64,000 bases of DNA from Clostridia bacterium (GTDB lineage Bacteria > Bacillota > Clostridia > TANB77 > CAG-508): assembly GCA_017470645.1 (NCBI GenBank), contig JAFUYJ010000026.1, positions 1 to 64,000 on the forward strand, given 5' to 3'. The notes under the pieces were generated by a model. It was given only the letters and a program-made list of their open reading frames with translations, was not told the origin of the DNA and searched no databases. The position numbers and the translations under genes were made by a program. Below, piece after piece: positions 23,984 to 34,500 of this stretch (position 1 is the first letter of the stretch; each line of letters starts with the position of its first letter).

Positions 23984-25504
23984 ATGTTTAAAAATAAAAA
24001 AAGAATTATAATAATAGCTGTAATTGTAGCAATTATTATTCTAGTTTGTATTGTAATAAACATATATAACCAAAAGAAAAAAGAAAAGTTTATCCAATCA
24101 GAAACAGAAAGAGTACTAAAATATACATCAATAGAAGAATTTAAAAGCATAGAAGAAGTTTTCTTATATCTAAATAGTGAATTTATAAGTATAGAAGATT
24201 CAGAAGAAGAAAACGTTGATTATATAATAAAAGGAAAATTGAAATACAATGCAGAATATAGTGCAAAAACATATTACGAAAACCTAATCCAATATTCTGC
24301 ATATGTATTACAATATAAAAATTTCTACATAGTAGACGAAAGCAAAAATATAAATATTTTTGTGCTTTGTAACTCAGAAAAAGAAACAGTTGTAACATAT
24401 TATATAAATGATAATGAAAGATATCTAGAAAAATTACAAAATGAACAAAACATAGGAAAAGCAGAGCAACCAGAAATAAAATCAGTAAAAGTATCTTCAG
24501 AGGAATTAAATCAAATAATATCAAACAACTGGAAGACAAATGACATAAATTTAGGAACACAAGATAGTACGTATAGATACTATGACATATATTTTGATGA
24601 AGGTTATGAAATAAGAAAGATAAATGGAAAAGTATTTAACATAGTCTTCACAAATAAGTATAACAAAGACGTATTAGATAATATAAGAGTTAAAACATCT
24701 AAAGAAGAAACCATGAAGTCTCTTGGAAAACCAACATATGAATCAAGTGAAACATGGGGTTATAAAACAGAGAAATTTTATATATTTTTCAGCGATGAGC
24801 AGATATCAATTTATCCTGTAATTGAATATAGCACAGATAAAATTATAGAGGCATTAGAAGATTACAGTAAAACAAATGACTTTCAAAAATATATAAACAC
24901 CATAAGAACGATTTGGCAGGATTATGATTATTTTGAAAGCAACGGAAATAAAGTAATTTTGCAATATACATTAAAAGGAATAAAATTTAAATATGATTCA
25001 ACAGCACAAAATGGTGTAATACTTTACAACAATTACGCAGGATTAGTGAATAAAAACAATACTTTACAAAACGTAATTAATAACAACACATTAAATCTAC
25101 CAGATAAAATGTACTATGAAAATACTGATTTAGTATTTGAAAGTGAAAAAACAAGAATTGCAACATTGGATGATTACACACAATATAATAATTTGACAAC
25201 AGAAAAAATCTTAAACACAAGCAATAAATATAAAGTCAATCAAGATTCAGAAGGAAAGGTAATGTTTATATCAATAAATAAACAAGCACCTAACACAGAG
25301 CTTAGGGAAATAGCAGATTCAGCGGTTTGGTATGATGACCATACATTTATATATTCTGTTAGTGGAAAAGGAATTTACATGTATGATGTACAAGCTCAAA
25401 AGTATACAACAATTGTGGAAGGAAACGATAAATATCAGATAAAGGTACTAACCAAAGAAAATGAATTAATCTATGATGAAACAAGCATAGTTTTGGAAAA
25501 ATAA
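23984..25504 (+). CDS. Hypothetical membrane-anchored protein of the T4SS-like locus, 506 aa
   Basis: Not recognised. One membrane helix near the N-terminus (about 6-25) with a short basic head, then about 480 residues predicted outside. The middle holds short alpha/beta segments such as GYEIRKINGKVFNIVFTN and MKSLGKPTYESSETWGYKTEKFYIFF, which look somewhat like BamE/SmpA-type small domains. The C-terminus has a beta-rich stretch, SAVWYDDHTFIYSVSGKGIYMYDVQ, resembling a propeller blade. Its place between two VirB6-like genes suggests an extracytoplasmic part of the machine. GGAAGTGAG precedes the ATG. Confidence 0.65.
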   Translation: MFKNKKRIIIIAVIVAIIILVCIVINIYNQKKKEKFIQSETERVLKYTSIEEFKSIEEVFLYLNSEFISIEDSEEENVDYIIKGKLKYNAEYSAKTYYENLIQYSAYVLQYKNFYIVDESKNINIFVLCNSEKETVVTYYINDNERYLEKLQNEQNIGKAEQPEIKSVKVSSEELNQIISNNWKTNDINLGTQDSTYRYYDIYFDEGYEIRKINGKVFNIVFTNKYNKDVLDNIRVKTSKEETMKSLGKPTYESSETWGYKTEKFYIFFSDEQISIYPVIEYSTDKIIEALEDYSKTNDFQKYINTIRTIWQDYDYFESNGNKVILQYTLKGIKFKYDSTAQNGVILYNNYAGLVNKNNTLQNVINNNTLNLPDKMYYENTDLVFESEKTRIATLDDYTQYNNLTTEKILNTSNKYKVNQDSEGKVMFISINKQAPNTELREIADSAVWYDDHTFIYSVSGKGIYMYDVQAQKYTTIVEGNDKYQIKVLTKENELIYDETSIVLEK

Positions 25505-25560
25505 AACAGTAATAAAGAATTTAAGCAATTAAAATACTAAAAGGGAAGGAGATAATATTA

Positions 25561-28239
25561 ATGAAATCAATAAAACTACTATCAAAAAGAATATTAGTAA
25601 TATTAATGATATTATTAACATTATTTCCTTGTCTTTTTTCAGGAATTTCGTTAGCTGTAGACAGTACACCTATACAACTTACAACGGAACGTGCAGGTAA
25701 TTATGTTGCAACATTTGGAATAAATTTTTACAAAAATTGGAGCAGTATTAATTATGTATCAACAGAAACAAATTCAGCACCAAAAGGAAAAGCTTCAGTA
25801 TCTGGAAATGATACATTTGTATGGCCAATTGATCCAGATCAATACACTGTAACAAGTGAGTTTGGTCCTCGTTCTCTTGATAATCATAAAGGAATGGATT
25901 TTGGAGCAGTAAAGGGAACACCAGTATATTCAAGTTGTTCAGGAACTGTTGTACAAACATATACACAATGTACACATAATTATGCAAAAAATGCCAGCTG
26001 TGGTTGTGGTGGCGGATATGGAAATCATATAGTAATAGACTCAGGCAATGGTGTTGGAATTATATATGGGCATTTAACAGACGTATTAGTTAATGTCGGA
26101 GATGAGGTTCAACAAGGAGAGCAAATAGGAACAGTAGGAAGTACTGGATGGTCAACAGGAGACCACTTACATTTTGAGTTTATTACAAATGATATTACAG
26201 GAGTTGATTCAAAAGATTACATAGTTAGAAGTTCAATGGCAGGATATGGATATAGTGTAAATCCACGTTTATTTGTGGATGATGGAGCAACAATTTCAGG
26301 TGGAATTGCACCAAAATCAAAGAAATCAACACAAGTAAAAAAATATGGTGAAATAAAAACAGCATATGACAACACAGCAGATGAAAAATCAAAACCAATA
26401 GACCCATCAGATGAAACATATAAATTAAGCAATAAATCATGGATAGACTTCACATTCAAAAATGCGCTTGGACTTGAAGGAACAAACTACTATCCAACAT
26501 CAAACTTATCAAACGATAGTAAATACTATGAAAAAATTGGTGAAAGCCAAGTAACAGACGATGGAGTTTTAGATATAAATTCATTAATGAGTAGTGGTCA
26601 AATACTACCAGGAGATATATTATACACGTACCCTAATAAGGAATATCTACTATACGTAGGTGGAACAAAAGTAATATATGCAACAAAACCATACAAAGAA
26701 GAAGATGGAGCATTAAAATATGAGTATCTAGATGAATACTTTGTAAAACAAAAAAATGCAGTAATAAATCAAATAAAACAACAAATACCAGAAGCTCAAA
26801 GAGAAACTGCAGAAATAGATGAACCAATATGTGGAGTAACAGATATATACAGATTAAACGATACATTATTAACAGAGTTAAACATAAAAGAAAACACAGA
26901 AAGATTGTTTTTCAATGGAAAAGGATATTTTGATCCAAATACTTCATACAGTGGAACTCCAACAAAAGGAAGTTATAAAGGTGTAAAAAAATTCCATATG
27001 TTCACCCTAGCAGATGTTTTTTGGTTTGTAATAAATGCTCTTACATATGTAATTAGAGCAGTAATAGTAGGATTCGTTAACTTATTCAACTTGGTAATAC
27101 AATCAACAGTAAAATACCTAAGTGGCAACACATCAGAATTACCAATGATAGATGAAATGAGAGGCGTATCTGAAACATCATATTCAAGCGATTCAATAAG
27201 TATAGAAAGCATATTCTTTAATAGAATTCCAATAGTTGATGCAAATTTCTTTAATTATGAATCAGCAGGAGGACATTTATTAGTTGATGAAAACGGCGAA
27301 CATACTATGTTATATACATTAAGACAATATTTAGCAGTGTGGTATACAATAATAAGAAACTTCTCAATAGGAATAATGTTATTCATACTAATATACATAG
27401 GAATAAGAATGGCATTAACAGCTTCAGCAGAGAAAAAAGCAGATTATAAAAAAATGATTATAAACTGGGTACAAGGACTAGGAATTGTATTGTTTATCCA
27501 TCTCTTCATGTATATGATATTCTATGGAAATAATGCAATTGTTGACTTACTATATAAACTAATGCAAACAACATCGTCTAAAATAATTGGACCTGGTGTA
27601 ATAGAAGCAGGATTGTATGAAGCAGTAAGAACAAAAGCATATGCATTCGATATAAGAGAAGGAACAGTTGGACTTATATTTTATATAATGTTAATTTATT
27701 TACTAGTAAGATTTTTATTAATATATTTAAAGAGGGCAATCGCGATATATATATTAGCAATGTCAGGCTCTTTCATGGGTGTAAAATATGCCATAGATAA
27801 AGCTAATGGAAAGAAAACCACATCTCTATCAACGTGGGCAAAGGATTTTGCGTTTAATGTACTTTTGCAATCAATTCACTGCTTAATGTATGTATTACTA
27901 TTATCAGTAGCATTATCAACTGCATTAAAATCTTTCACTGGTCTGGTAATAGGAATAGTAATTCTACAATTCATGTTACAGGCTGATAAGATATTCATGA
28001 AGATATTTAATATCCGTGCCAAAGGAGGAGTATTTGAAGGAGTACAAAAACCAGAAAGTTACTTCACTTTGTTAACAAAAGCAAGAATAGCTACTTCAGG
28101 ATTAAGGAAAACTGTTGGTGCAATAGGAAACACCGTAACAGGAAAAAACAAAGTAGGCGAATTCATGTATATGATGCATTATGCTGATGAAGATGATTCT
28201 ATCAAAGATGCTAAAGAGAAAGTTGAAATGGGCAATTAA
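25561..28239 (+). CDS. M23 peptidase-VirB6/TrbL fusion, paralogue 2 (5' part of a split gene)
   Basis: A signal peptide (1-30) is followed by an M23 zinc endopeptidase domain (about 90-220) with HKGMDF and HLHFEF metal motifs, here with a Cys-rich insert between TYTQC and GCGGGYGNH. A region at 310-400 with LPGDILYTYP and YVGGTKVIYA resembles an NlpC-like fold without a visible catalytic triad. Then come VirB6-like helices with FILIYIGIRMALTASAEKKADYKK (near 620). It likely opens the wall for the channel while forming part of it. The frame stops at 28239, but the downstream frame is open from 28227, so the gene is probably split by a -1 shift. AAGGGAAGGAG precedes the ATG. Confidence 0.85.
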   Translation: MKSIKLLSKRILVILMILLTLFPCLFSGISLAVDSTPIQLTTERAGNYVATFGINFYKNWSSINYVSTETNSAPKGKASVSGNDTFVWPIDPDQYTVTSEFGPRSLDNHKGMDFGAVKGTPVYSSCSGTVVQTYTQCTHNYAKNASCGCGGGYGNHIVIDSGNGVGIIYGHLTDVLVNVGDEVQQGEQIGTVGSTGWSTGDHLHFEFITNDITGVDSKDYIVRSSMAGYGYSVNPRLFVDDGATISGGIAPKSKKSTQVKKYGEIKTAYDNTADEKSKPIDPSDETYKLSNKSWIDFTFKNALGLEGTNYYPTSNLSNDSKYYEKIGESQVTDDGVLDINSLMSSGQILPGDILYTYPNKEYLLYVGGTKVIYATKPYKEEDGALKYEYLDEYFVKQKNAVINQIKQQIPEAQRETAEIDEPICGVTDIYRLNDTLLTELNIKENTERLFFNGKGYFDPNTSYSGTPTKGSYKGVKKFHMFTLADVFWFVINALTYVIRAVIVGFVNLFNLVIQSTVKYLSGNTSELPMIDEMRGVSETSYSSDSISIESIFFNRIPIVDANFFNYESAGGHLLVDENGEHTMLYTLRQYLAVWYTIIRNFSIGIMLFILIYIGIRMALTASAEKKADYKKMIINWVQGLGIVLFIHLFMYMIFYGNNAIVDLLYKLMQTTSSKIIGPGVIEAGLYEAVRTKAYAFDIREGTVGLIFYIMLIYLLVRFLLIYLKRAIAIYILAMSGSFMGVKYAIDKANGKKTTSLSTWAKDFAFNVLLQSIHCLMYVLLLSVALSTALKSFTGLVIGIVILQFMLQADKIFMKIFNIRAKGGVFEGVQKPESYFTLLTKARIATSGLRKTVGAIGNTVTGKNKVGEFMYMMHYADEDDSIKDAKEKVEMGN

Positions 28240-28394
28240 CTGATAGAGGAAAACGTGCTGTATGGTTTGATAATTTCGCACGTAATGGTATAAATATAAG
28301 AGGAAGAAATATAAATCTTCCAATAGGAATATTACAAGCGCTTTCATCAACAGAGCGTCAAAAATTATACAGACTATTAGCACAAAATTCATCA
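28227..28394 (+). other. Open reading frame without a start codon joining two T4SS-locus genes
   Basis: The frame used by the gene at 28395 is open for 56 codons upstream, back to a TGA at 28224, with protein-like content (GQLTDRGKRAVWFDNFARNG) and no ATG, GTG or TTG. It overlaps the end of the M23-VirB6 gene by 13 nt. Reading GAAATGGGC with one extra A would join both frames as KVENGQLTDRG. This is where a frameshift, natural or from sequencing, would lie. Confidence 0.7.
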
Positions 28395-29369
28395 TTGGAT
28401 GCTAAACGAAATATATACAAGAACATACAAGATGCAAAACAAAAGAGCAAGAAACATTATACAAGACATATAACTACACTAAAAAATCTGGGAGTAGGAA
28501 CATTCAACATGCTTGCAGGTGTAGGTTTCTTAGCTGAAGGAATAACACCTGCTATGCATAGAACAATAAAAGGTATTAAAATGAATTACAAAGAATTGCA
28601 TGGTAGAGATGAAAGAAGATATAGAAGGTTACATCCATATAGAAATGATGATCCAAATAAGAAATATCTAAACGGACCTTTGGGTGCTCTAGGAAACTTA
28701 CAAGCTAAAGAAGATATGGCAGTTAAAAAATACGAAAAAGACATGAAGAAGATAAAAGGAAAACAAGAAGCGTTAAAATTAATAACAAATTATGAATCAG
28801 ACATTAATAATAGATTAGATAGAATGTTTGCTGGAAAAACGGAAGCAGAAAGAAAAGAATTGTTCAAAAACTTACAGCAAACAGTTAAAAATACTCGTAA
28901 AACAGATATTAGCGCAGGAAAAGTAAGCCAAGCGGTTGGTACATACATGTACAAAAAAGGTAACTTAAATGGCAAGTTGGAGGATTCTGATTTAGATGGA
29001 ATTATGGATGAGCTACAAGGTATACTAGACAGAAAATCAACTAATAAAATTAATGTACAAGACACAAGTTTGAAAAATAGAATTATGGCGAACATAGCTG
29101 GAGGAACATTACATGATAAGAGTGGAAAAGAGGCAGCAGCGTTGATTACAGATGCTATAAATAAATTTGGTGTGGTTGATATTAGCTCAACATTTAGAAC
29201 AAGCTTAAATACTGCAGATCCATCAGTAGCAGGAGATTTCGAAGATATTGCAACAGCACTGAAAAATGCATATGGTACAAATGAAAAATCAAAAATTGAA
29301 AATAAAGGTGCAGCAGATTCAACAGCTGACTTTATAAAAGAAATATATAAAAAGTATGAGGAGGTGTAG
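28395..29369 (+). CDS. C-terminal tail of the M23-VirB6 protein, in a separate frame (324 aa)
   Basis: A soluble, basic, mostly helical protein rich in Lys, Arg and Gln, with no recognised domain. A weakly hydrophobic stretch (NLGVGTFNMLAGVGFLAEGI, about 31-50) is not a clear membrane helix. The only possible start is a TTG without any ribosome site, and the frame is open 168 nt further upstream, so I think this is the cytoplasmic tail of the M23-VirB6 protein, detached by a frameshift. Paralogue 3 has the same plan, with channel helices followed by a long soluble tail. If intact, the joined protein would be about 1270 residues. Its end carries the ribosome site of the next gene. Confidence 0.6.
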   Translation: MDAKRNIYKNIQDAKQKSKKHYTRHITTLKNLGVGTFNMLAGVGFLAEGITPAMHRTIKGIKMNYKELHGRDERRYRRLHPYRNDDPNKKYLNGPLGALGNLQAKEDMAVKKYEKDMKKIKGKQEALKLITNYESDINNRLDRMFAGKTEAERKELFKNLQQTVKNTRKTDISAGKVSQAVGTYMYKKGNLNGKLEDSDLDGIMDELQGILDRKSTNKINVQDTSLKNRIMANIAGGTLHDKSGKEAAALITDAINKFGVVDISSTFRTSLNTADPSVAGDFEDIATALKNAYGTNEKSKIENKGAADSTADFIKEIYKKYEEV

Positions 29370-29371
29370 TA

Positions 29372-31471
29372 GTGAATAAAAAAAGATTATTAAGCAAAAT
29401 AGGAATATCAATAGCAGTACTATCATTAATAATTTTAGTAACAAGTAGAAGTCATGCGGCGGTTGCTGTTGCAGCAACTGGAATAGCAGGAATATTAATT
29501 GTTGTAGCACAAGAAGCATGCGTTGTACTTGGTCTTGCAGGACAATCAATAATAACAACCTTAACAGCGGGAGCGGATGGTTTATCTAGTAGTATTTGGT
29601 CTGTAAAAGACGTAATATTTAACAGATCAAGTCTAACAACTGCAAGCTTTTTCTTCAACAGATCTAGTGGATTCTATATGGGATTAGATAGCAACTTGCA
29701 TTATGAAGGAGGAATTGTAGGCGATATTTTTGCAAATGTTACAACCTTTTATTCAATAATGAGAAACTTATCAATTGCAGCACTACTATTTATTTTAATA
29801 TACATAGGAATAAGGATGGCAATTTCAACAGTTGCATCTGAAGAGGCAAAATACAAAAAGATGTTAGGAAATTGGGCAGTAAGCATGGCTTTGGTTTTCG
29901 TACTACACTTTATAATTATATTAACATTATATGTAAATAATTCTTTAGTTAGAATATTGTATCATTTCGTTGATAGTTCACTTGACAATACTGTAATGTA
30001 TACTGAACTTGCAATAGAAGGGGCGTTCCCAATTCTAGGTATAGGAGAAGCAATTGTATTTCTAACTTTAATTGGTATAGAATTAACATTTATATTTATG
30101 TATATAAAACGTGTGGTAACATTAGCATTTTTAATTGTAATAGCGCCACTTATTACTATAACATACTCAATAGATAAAATAGGTGATGGTAAATCACAGG
30201 CACTAAACACATGGATGAAAGAATATATATTTACAGTTTTAATTCAACCATTCCACTGTATTATATACATAGTTATTGTACAATCAGTATTACAGGGTGC
30301 AAGTGGATTAGAAACAATAGGATCAGGTGTTATATATATCATAATGCTATTCTTCATGAAAGAGGCAGAAGGAATTGTAAGAAAAATATTTGGAATACAA
30401 TCAGATAGTATGCCAGGACATGGAGCTATGGGTGCAATGGCACTAGGTGTTTTAACACAATTTGGAGGAAAAAAAGGAAAAAAAGGATCAGCGTCAGGTG
30501 CACAATCTAATAAACAAATGCCAAATATGAGAGAAGAGCAAATTGCACAACAACAAACTCCAGCACAACAAAGAATGCAACAACAGAGACAACAACAGCA
30601 ACAAAAGCAGCAACAAGTACAACAGCAGCAACAAGTACAACAACAGCAACAAGCACAACAGCAACAACCAGCGCAACAGCAACAAGCACAAGAACAGCAA
30701 ACATCAACAGATGAATCATCAGGATTGGATTGGGGTAAATTGTTGCGATCAGCAAGGGTTGCTCAAGGAATAGGTAATATAAAACAAATAAGAAAAGCAA
30801 GAAATGCAATTGCAAACAGTGACTTTGCACAAAATAGTTCTGAAAAAATAAGATCGCTAAAAAATCGTATATCTAACTCAGATATTGCTAATAAGAAGTT
30901 TTTTGGAAAGAGTATAAAAGAAAGGGCAAACGAAACAGCAAGTGAATTTAGAACAGGTGTAAGCTTATTAGGCGGAGAAGAAGGTATGCGTAAAAGAGGT
31001 ATTGCACTTGGTGCAGGTATGGCAGCATTTGGTATTGGTGGAGGCATGGGAGATGCTAAAGCCGCAATAGGTGCTGCATTAGTAGCACAAGGTGGAGCTG
31101 AAAGCATTGAAAATGCCCTAGATGATATAAGATACAATAACCAACTTGAAGATAATGAGGAAGTATATAAAGACTATCTTAAAGCAACATACTATAATCA
31201 ATTTAGAGCACAACAAGGTGCAGATAGTCGTGGTACTGCATATAGTAACTACACAGATGAAGAGATTAATGATTATATTACACAATTATATAAAGATTAT
31301 AGTGATAACAAACTTGTATATGATGACATCAGCGATAGAGATAAAGAATTATTAAAAATGCGTAAAAATATGCATAAATCTTATGCTATGGTTGGTGAAT
31401 CAGATGCAGACGGTAAACTAGAAGATTTAGCAGAAGAAGCACGTCAAGAGTTAGCAGCACAGAATCCATAA
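29372..31471 (+). CDS. VirB6/TrbL-like membrane protein with poly-Gln tail, paralogue 3
   Basis: A GTG start 7 nt behind GGAGG. A signal-like helix (about 10-30) is followed by an exported segment and about six membrane helices, with FILIYIGIRMAISTVASEEAKYKK (about 142-165) and VIAPLITITYSIDKI shared with paralogue 1. After residue 340 comes a cytoplasmic tail: a Gly/Lys stretch, a Gln-rich tract with Ala, Val and Pro (about 390-445), then 240 residues of helical sequence with a Gly-rich segment (GAGMAAFGIGGGMGDAKAA). The tract may be a flexible tether. It most likely forms the channel with the other two VirB6-like proteins. Confidence 0.82.
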   Translation: MNKKRLLSKIGISIAVLSLIILVTSRSHAAVAVAATGIAGILIVVAQEACVVLGLAGQSIITTLTAGADGLSSSIWSVKDVIFNRSSLTTASFFFNRSSGFYMGLDSNLHYEGGIVGDIFANVTTFYSIMRNLSIAALLFILIYIGIRMAISTVASEEAKYKKMLGNWAVSMALVFVLHFIIILTLYVNNSLVRILYHFVDSSLDNTVMYTELAIEGAFPILGIGEAIVFLTLIGIELTFIFMYIKRVVTLAFLIVIAPLITITYSIDKIGDGKSQALNTWMKEYIFTVLIQPFHCIIYIVIVQSVLQGASGLETIGSGVIYIIMLFFMKEAEGIVRKIFGIQSDSMPGHGAMGAMALGVLTQFGGKKGKKGSASGAQSNKQMPNMREEQIAQQQTPAQQRMQQQRQQQQQKQQQVQQQQQVQQQQQAQQQQPAQQQQAQEQQTSTDESSGLDWGKLLRSARVAQGIGNIKQIRKARNAIANSDFAQNSSEKIRSLKNRISNSDIANKKFFGKSIKERANETASEFRTGVSLLGGEEGMRKRGIALGAGMAAFGIGGGMGDAKAAIGAALVAQGGAESIENALDDIRYNNQLEDNEEVYKDYLKATYYNQFRAQQGADSRGTAYSNYTDEEINDYITQLYKDYSDNKLVYDDISDRDKELLKMRKNMHKSYAMVGESDADGKLEDLAEEARQELAAQNP
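30535..30710 (+). repeat. CAA/CAG-rich tract encoding poly-Gln
   Basis: Short imperfect CAACAG-type repeats inside VirB6-like paralogue 3, coding Gln with scattered Ala, Val and Pro. Slippage here could change tether length between strains. Confidence 0.8.
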
Positions 31472-31522
31472 TAAATGAAATATTTGATTAAAGAATATAA
31501 TGTAAATTAAGGAGGTGAAATC

Positions 31523-34500
31523 ATGCCAAATACAAATCAACCAGATAATCAAGACAATCTTGATGAAGTTCAAGAAGATGAACTAAGGCGTCAGCCTGAG
31601 GAACGTAGCGCAGCAGAACAGGCTGCAAGACAGGCAGCAGGAGATGCTGTAAGAGCTGGAAGGGACAAACTTGTTCAAAGAATATCAGCTACAAAAGTAG
31701 GACAGGCAATAAAGAGTGCATTTACAGCTACGAAAGGCTTTTTAGCTGGACATTTGGTTCCAGTAATTGTAATAGTGTTTCTTATTATAGTTATAATAGG
31801 TTTTGTAGGCTATTTTATGTATATGCCATCACTAATAAGAGGAAAATTTGCGGAATTTTCAGGTAAACTAATGGAAGTTTTTTATGGAGATAATCATAGA
31901 CTAACAGTAAAGTCAATTGATGAAGAAAAAAGAATAGAACTACTACAATATTTAAATGATATGGGCTTAGACGTAGTTGGCTATGGTTTCGCCCCAGGCG
32001 TAAAATTTGAGGAAGATGGAGAAGGAAAAGAAGTTATCAAAGAATATACAACTCATCTAATGACTGGCGAAGAACATGATAGTAATGATAGTGATATTGA
32101 GGATGCAAAAGGTGATTTATTATACTATTATTTAATGGCAGGAGAAAGAGCATACACAATTAACGATGATGGTCTTGATGGAACACTTGAGAAATTGTAT
32201 AGACTAAATCCAGGATATCTTTTAACTTCTAAAGCATTAGAATTACTTTTTGGTCAAGATGATGCATTTAAAGGTATGATTAATATAACTGGTGATGAAG
32301 GATTTGATGGTGTAGAAGTTGAAATAGATAGAGAAAATCAAGATTTAATAATAACAAAAAATAAAAATCTTGTAGACGAATATGAATATGCATTTTCAAT
32401 GGGTGACTGGACAGGAAGATATGGAACACCAGTAGAATTCTCACTAGCATTACACTTAGCTACAATGTCTTCAGGAATGATGAGAGAATTAATTACTAAC
32501 CCTAACCTTCAAACCGCAGTATCAATAGGATTAGACGAAGTAGAATGTAATATAAATTTCAGATTTAACGTAAAAAATCCAGACGGAAGCGTAAGGGAAT
32601 TAATGTTACCATTTAACGATCCTAATGGCAATCAATATGCATTAAGAGATAAAATAGCAAATAATGAAACAATATCTGAGGATGACATATCAATAGAAGG
32701 ATTATACTATGTTTATAAAGGATTAGAAGTATTTAAATACCAAGTAATTACAAACACTGAAAAACTCTTACAACGTGGTGAAGATTACAATTCAATTGGT
32801 ATTGGAAATATATCAAGACACTTAGAAACAATGGAAGCATTAACAGGAAGTAGAGATATAGCAGTTCAAGTAGGAAATGTAGATTATGAGCAAACCAGCA
32901 GTGATGGTAAAACAGAATATGATGGTGATGAAATTGTTATACCAGTATACTATAGAAAAGATGATGGTTTCTCAAAATCAACAGTAACTGCAAATAGCGG
33001 TGCATATATCTGTCAATATGATAAAGAAGGAGAAAGACCTGATGAATCAACAGGTAAATTAAATGCAAGCACAATTCCTGAAACAAATCAAATTGTAAAT
33101 CTACAATATGAAGAAGTAAAAGACCAAGAAAATGGTGAAAATGAAAATTACTTTATGTATAAATTAAAAAATGATGTTGAAGGAAATGATTTTTCAGATT
33201 CTTATGAGTACATACCAAAAGCAGATAAATATAAATTAACAAGAGATGATGGATCACAATTTGACAGTGCAGATGTTACTGTATATAGAATAAGAGGTTT
33301 GGAAACATTCTTTGGTGAGCATACTCTAGATACAAACGACATAGTATACTTAACATCACATAAAGAAGCATACGACGCAATGCTAGAAGAAATAGATTGG
33401 TTCATCTCACTTGCAATATGGAGCAACGGTTGGGATATGTCCGAATTTAATTATAATACATCAATGGATAATCTAAACCAATTCTATGCTAGCGAAGATT
33501 CTAATAGAAATATTAGTACAGTGTCATATTATAGAAACTTGTTTGACCAAGCAATAAGCGGTCAGGGAGACGTAAGTTTAGCTGATGTGTATAATCAATT
33601 AATAGCAGATTATGAAACAATAAAGAATAAATCTATACCAGTTGAATCTACACAAAGTGAAGTAGAGAGTAGACTTAAAAAGCTAGATTATGAAGTATTT
33701 ACAGATAAAGTAGTATACTTTATATATGAACAATTCAATGACAAAATGGATGAAAGTGGAAGTGTAGTTAAATATGTACAACCATATATAAAAAGTGTTG
33801 TAAAACACTGGTTTAAAGATGTAGACTTTATGGCAGATGGAGTATATTCTGAATCAGATGCTGCAATAGAATTGGCATTCCCAGCTGAAACTGAGTTGCC
33901 AGAAGAAGTAGAAGCAGTAACAGTTTTAACTCCAAAAAATGGAGGAAGAGTATCAACCCAAATGGATGAACCATATGTTATAAAAGGTGATACAGTATTA
34001 CGTGACGGTAAAATTGTTGATGACCATAATACATCTATAAAAGATGCGGTTAACAAGACAGCAGATGTATCAGATTATAACTGGGGAGACGGCTATAGAA
34101 CAACCAAAAAAATATTCACTCAAGGATTTTATTATACATTTGATGGAACAGCAGATACAGCAAGAAGTATTTATTTCCAAGAGGAATTAGAAAATGCATC
34201 ATACGGAGAAATAATAGAGTTTTCAGTTTCTAACGGAAGAATAGTAAAAGCACAAAGAAATCCTCAAAGAGAAATAATTGGTATGGATATGATTTTCGAT
34301 AAAAATGCCATTACCATTTATTATGAAGGCGAAGATGAAGAAGAGCTAAAACTATACGAAAGTGATAATGAAAATATTAGAAGATATAGTGATGCGAAAA
34401 AAACGAACCTTAAAGTTCCGGTAAAAAAATACATAATTGTATATAACAATTCAAACTTAGAATATCTATCACCAGCAGATAATGATTATCAAACCGTAAA

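Noticed and set aside
30494-30830. Minus-strand Leu/Val-rich frames and a plus-strand Asn-rich frame over the CAA/CAG tract
   Set aside because: They are frame shadows of the poly-Gln region, without start signals.
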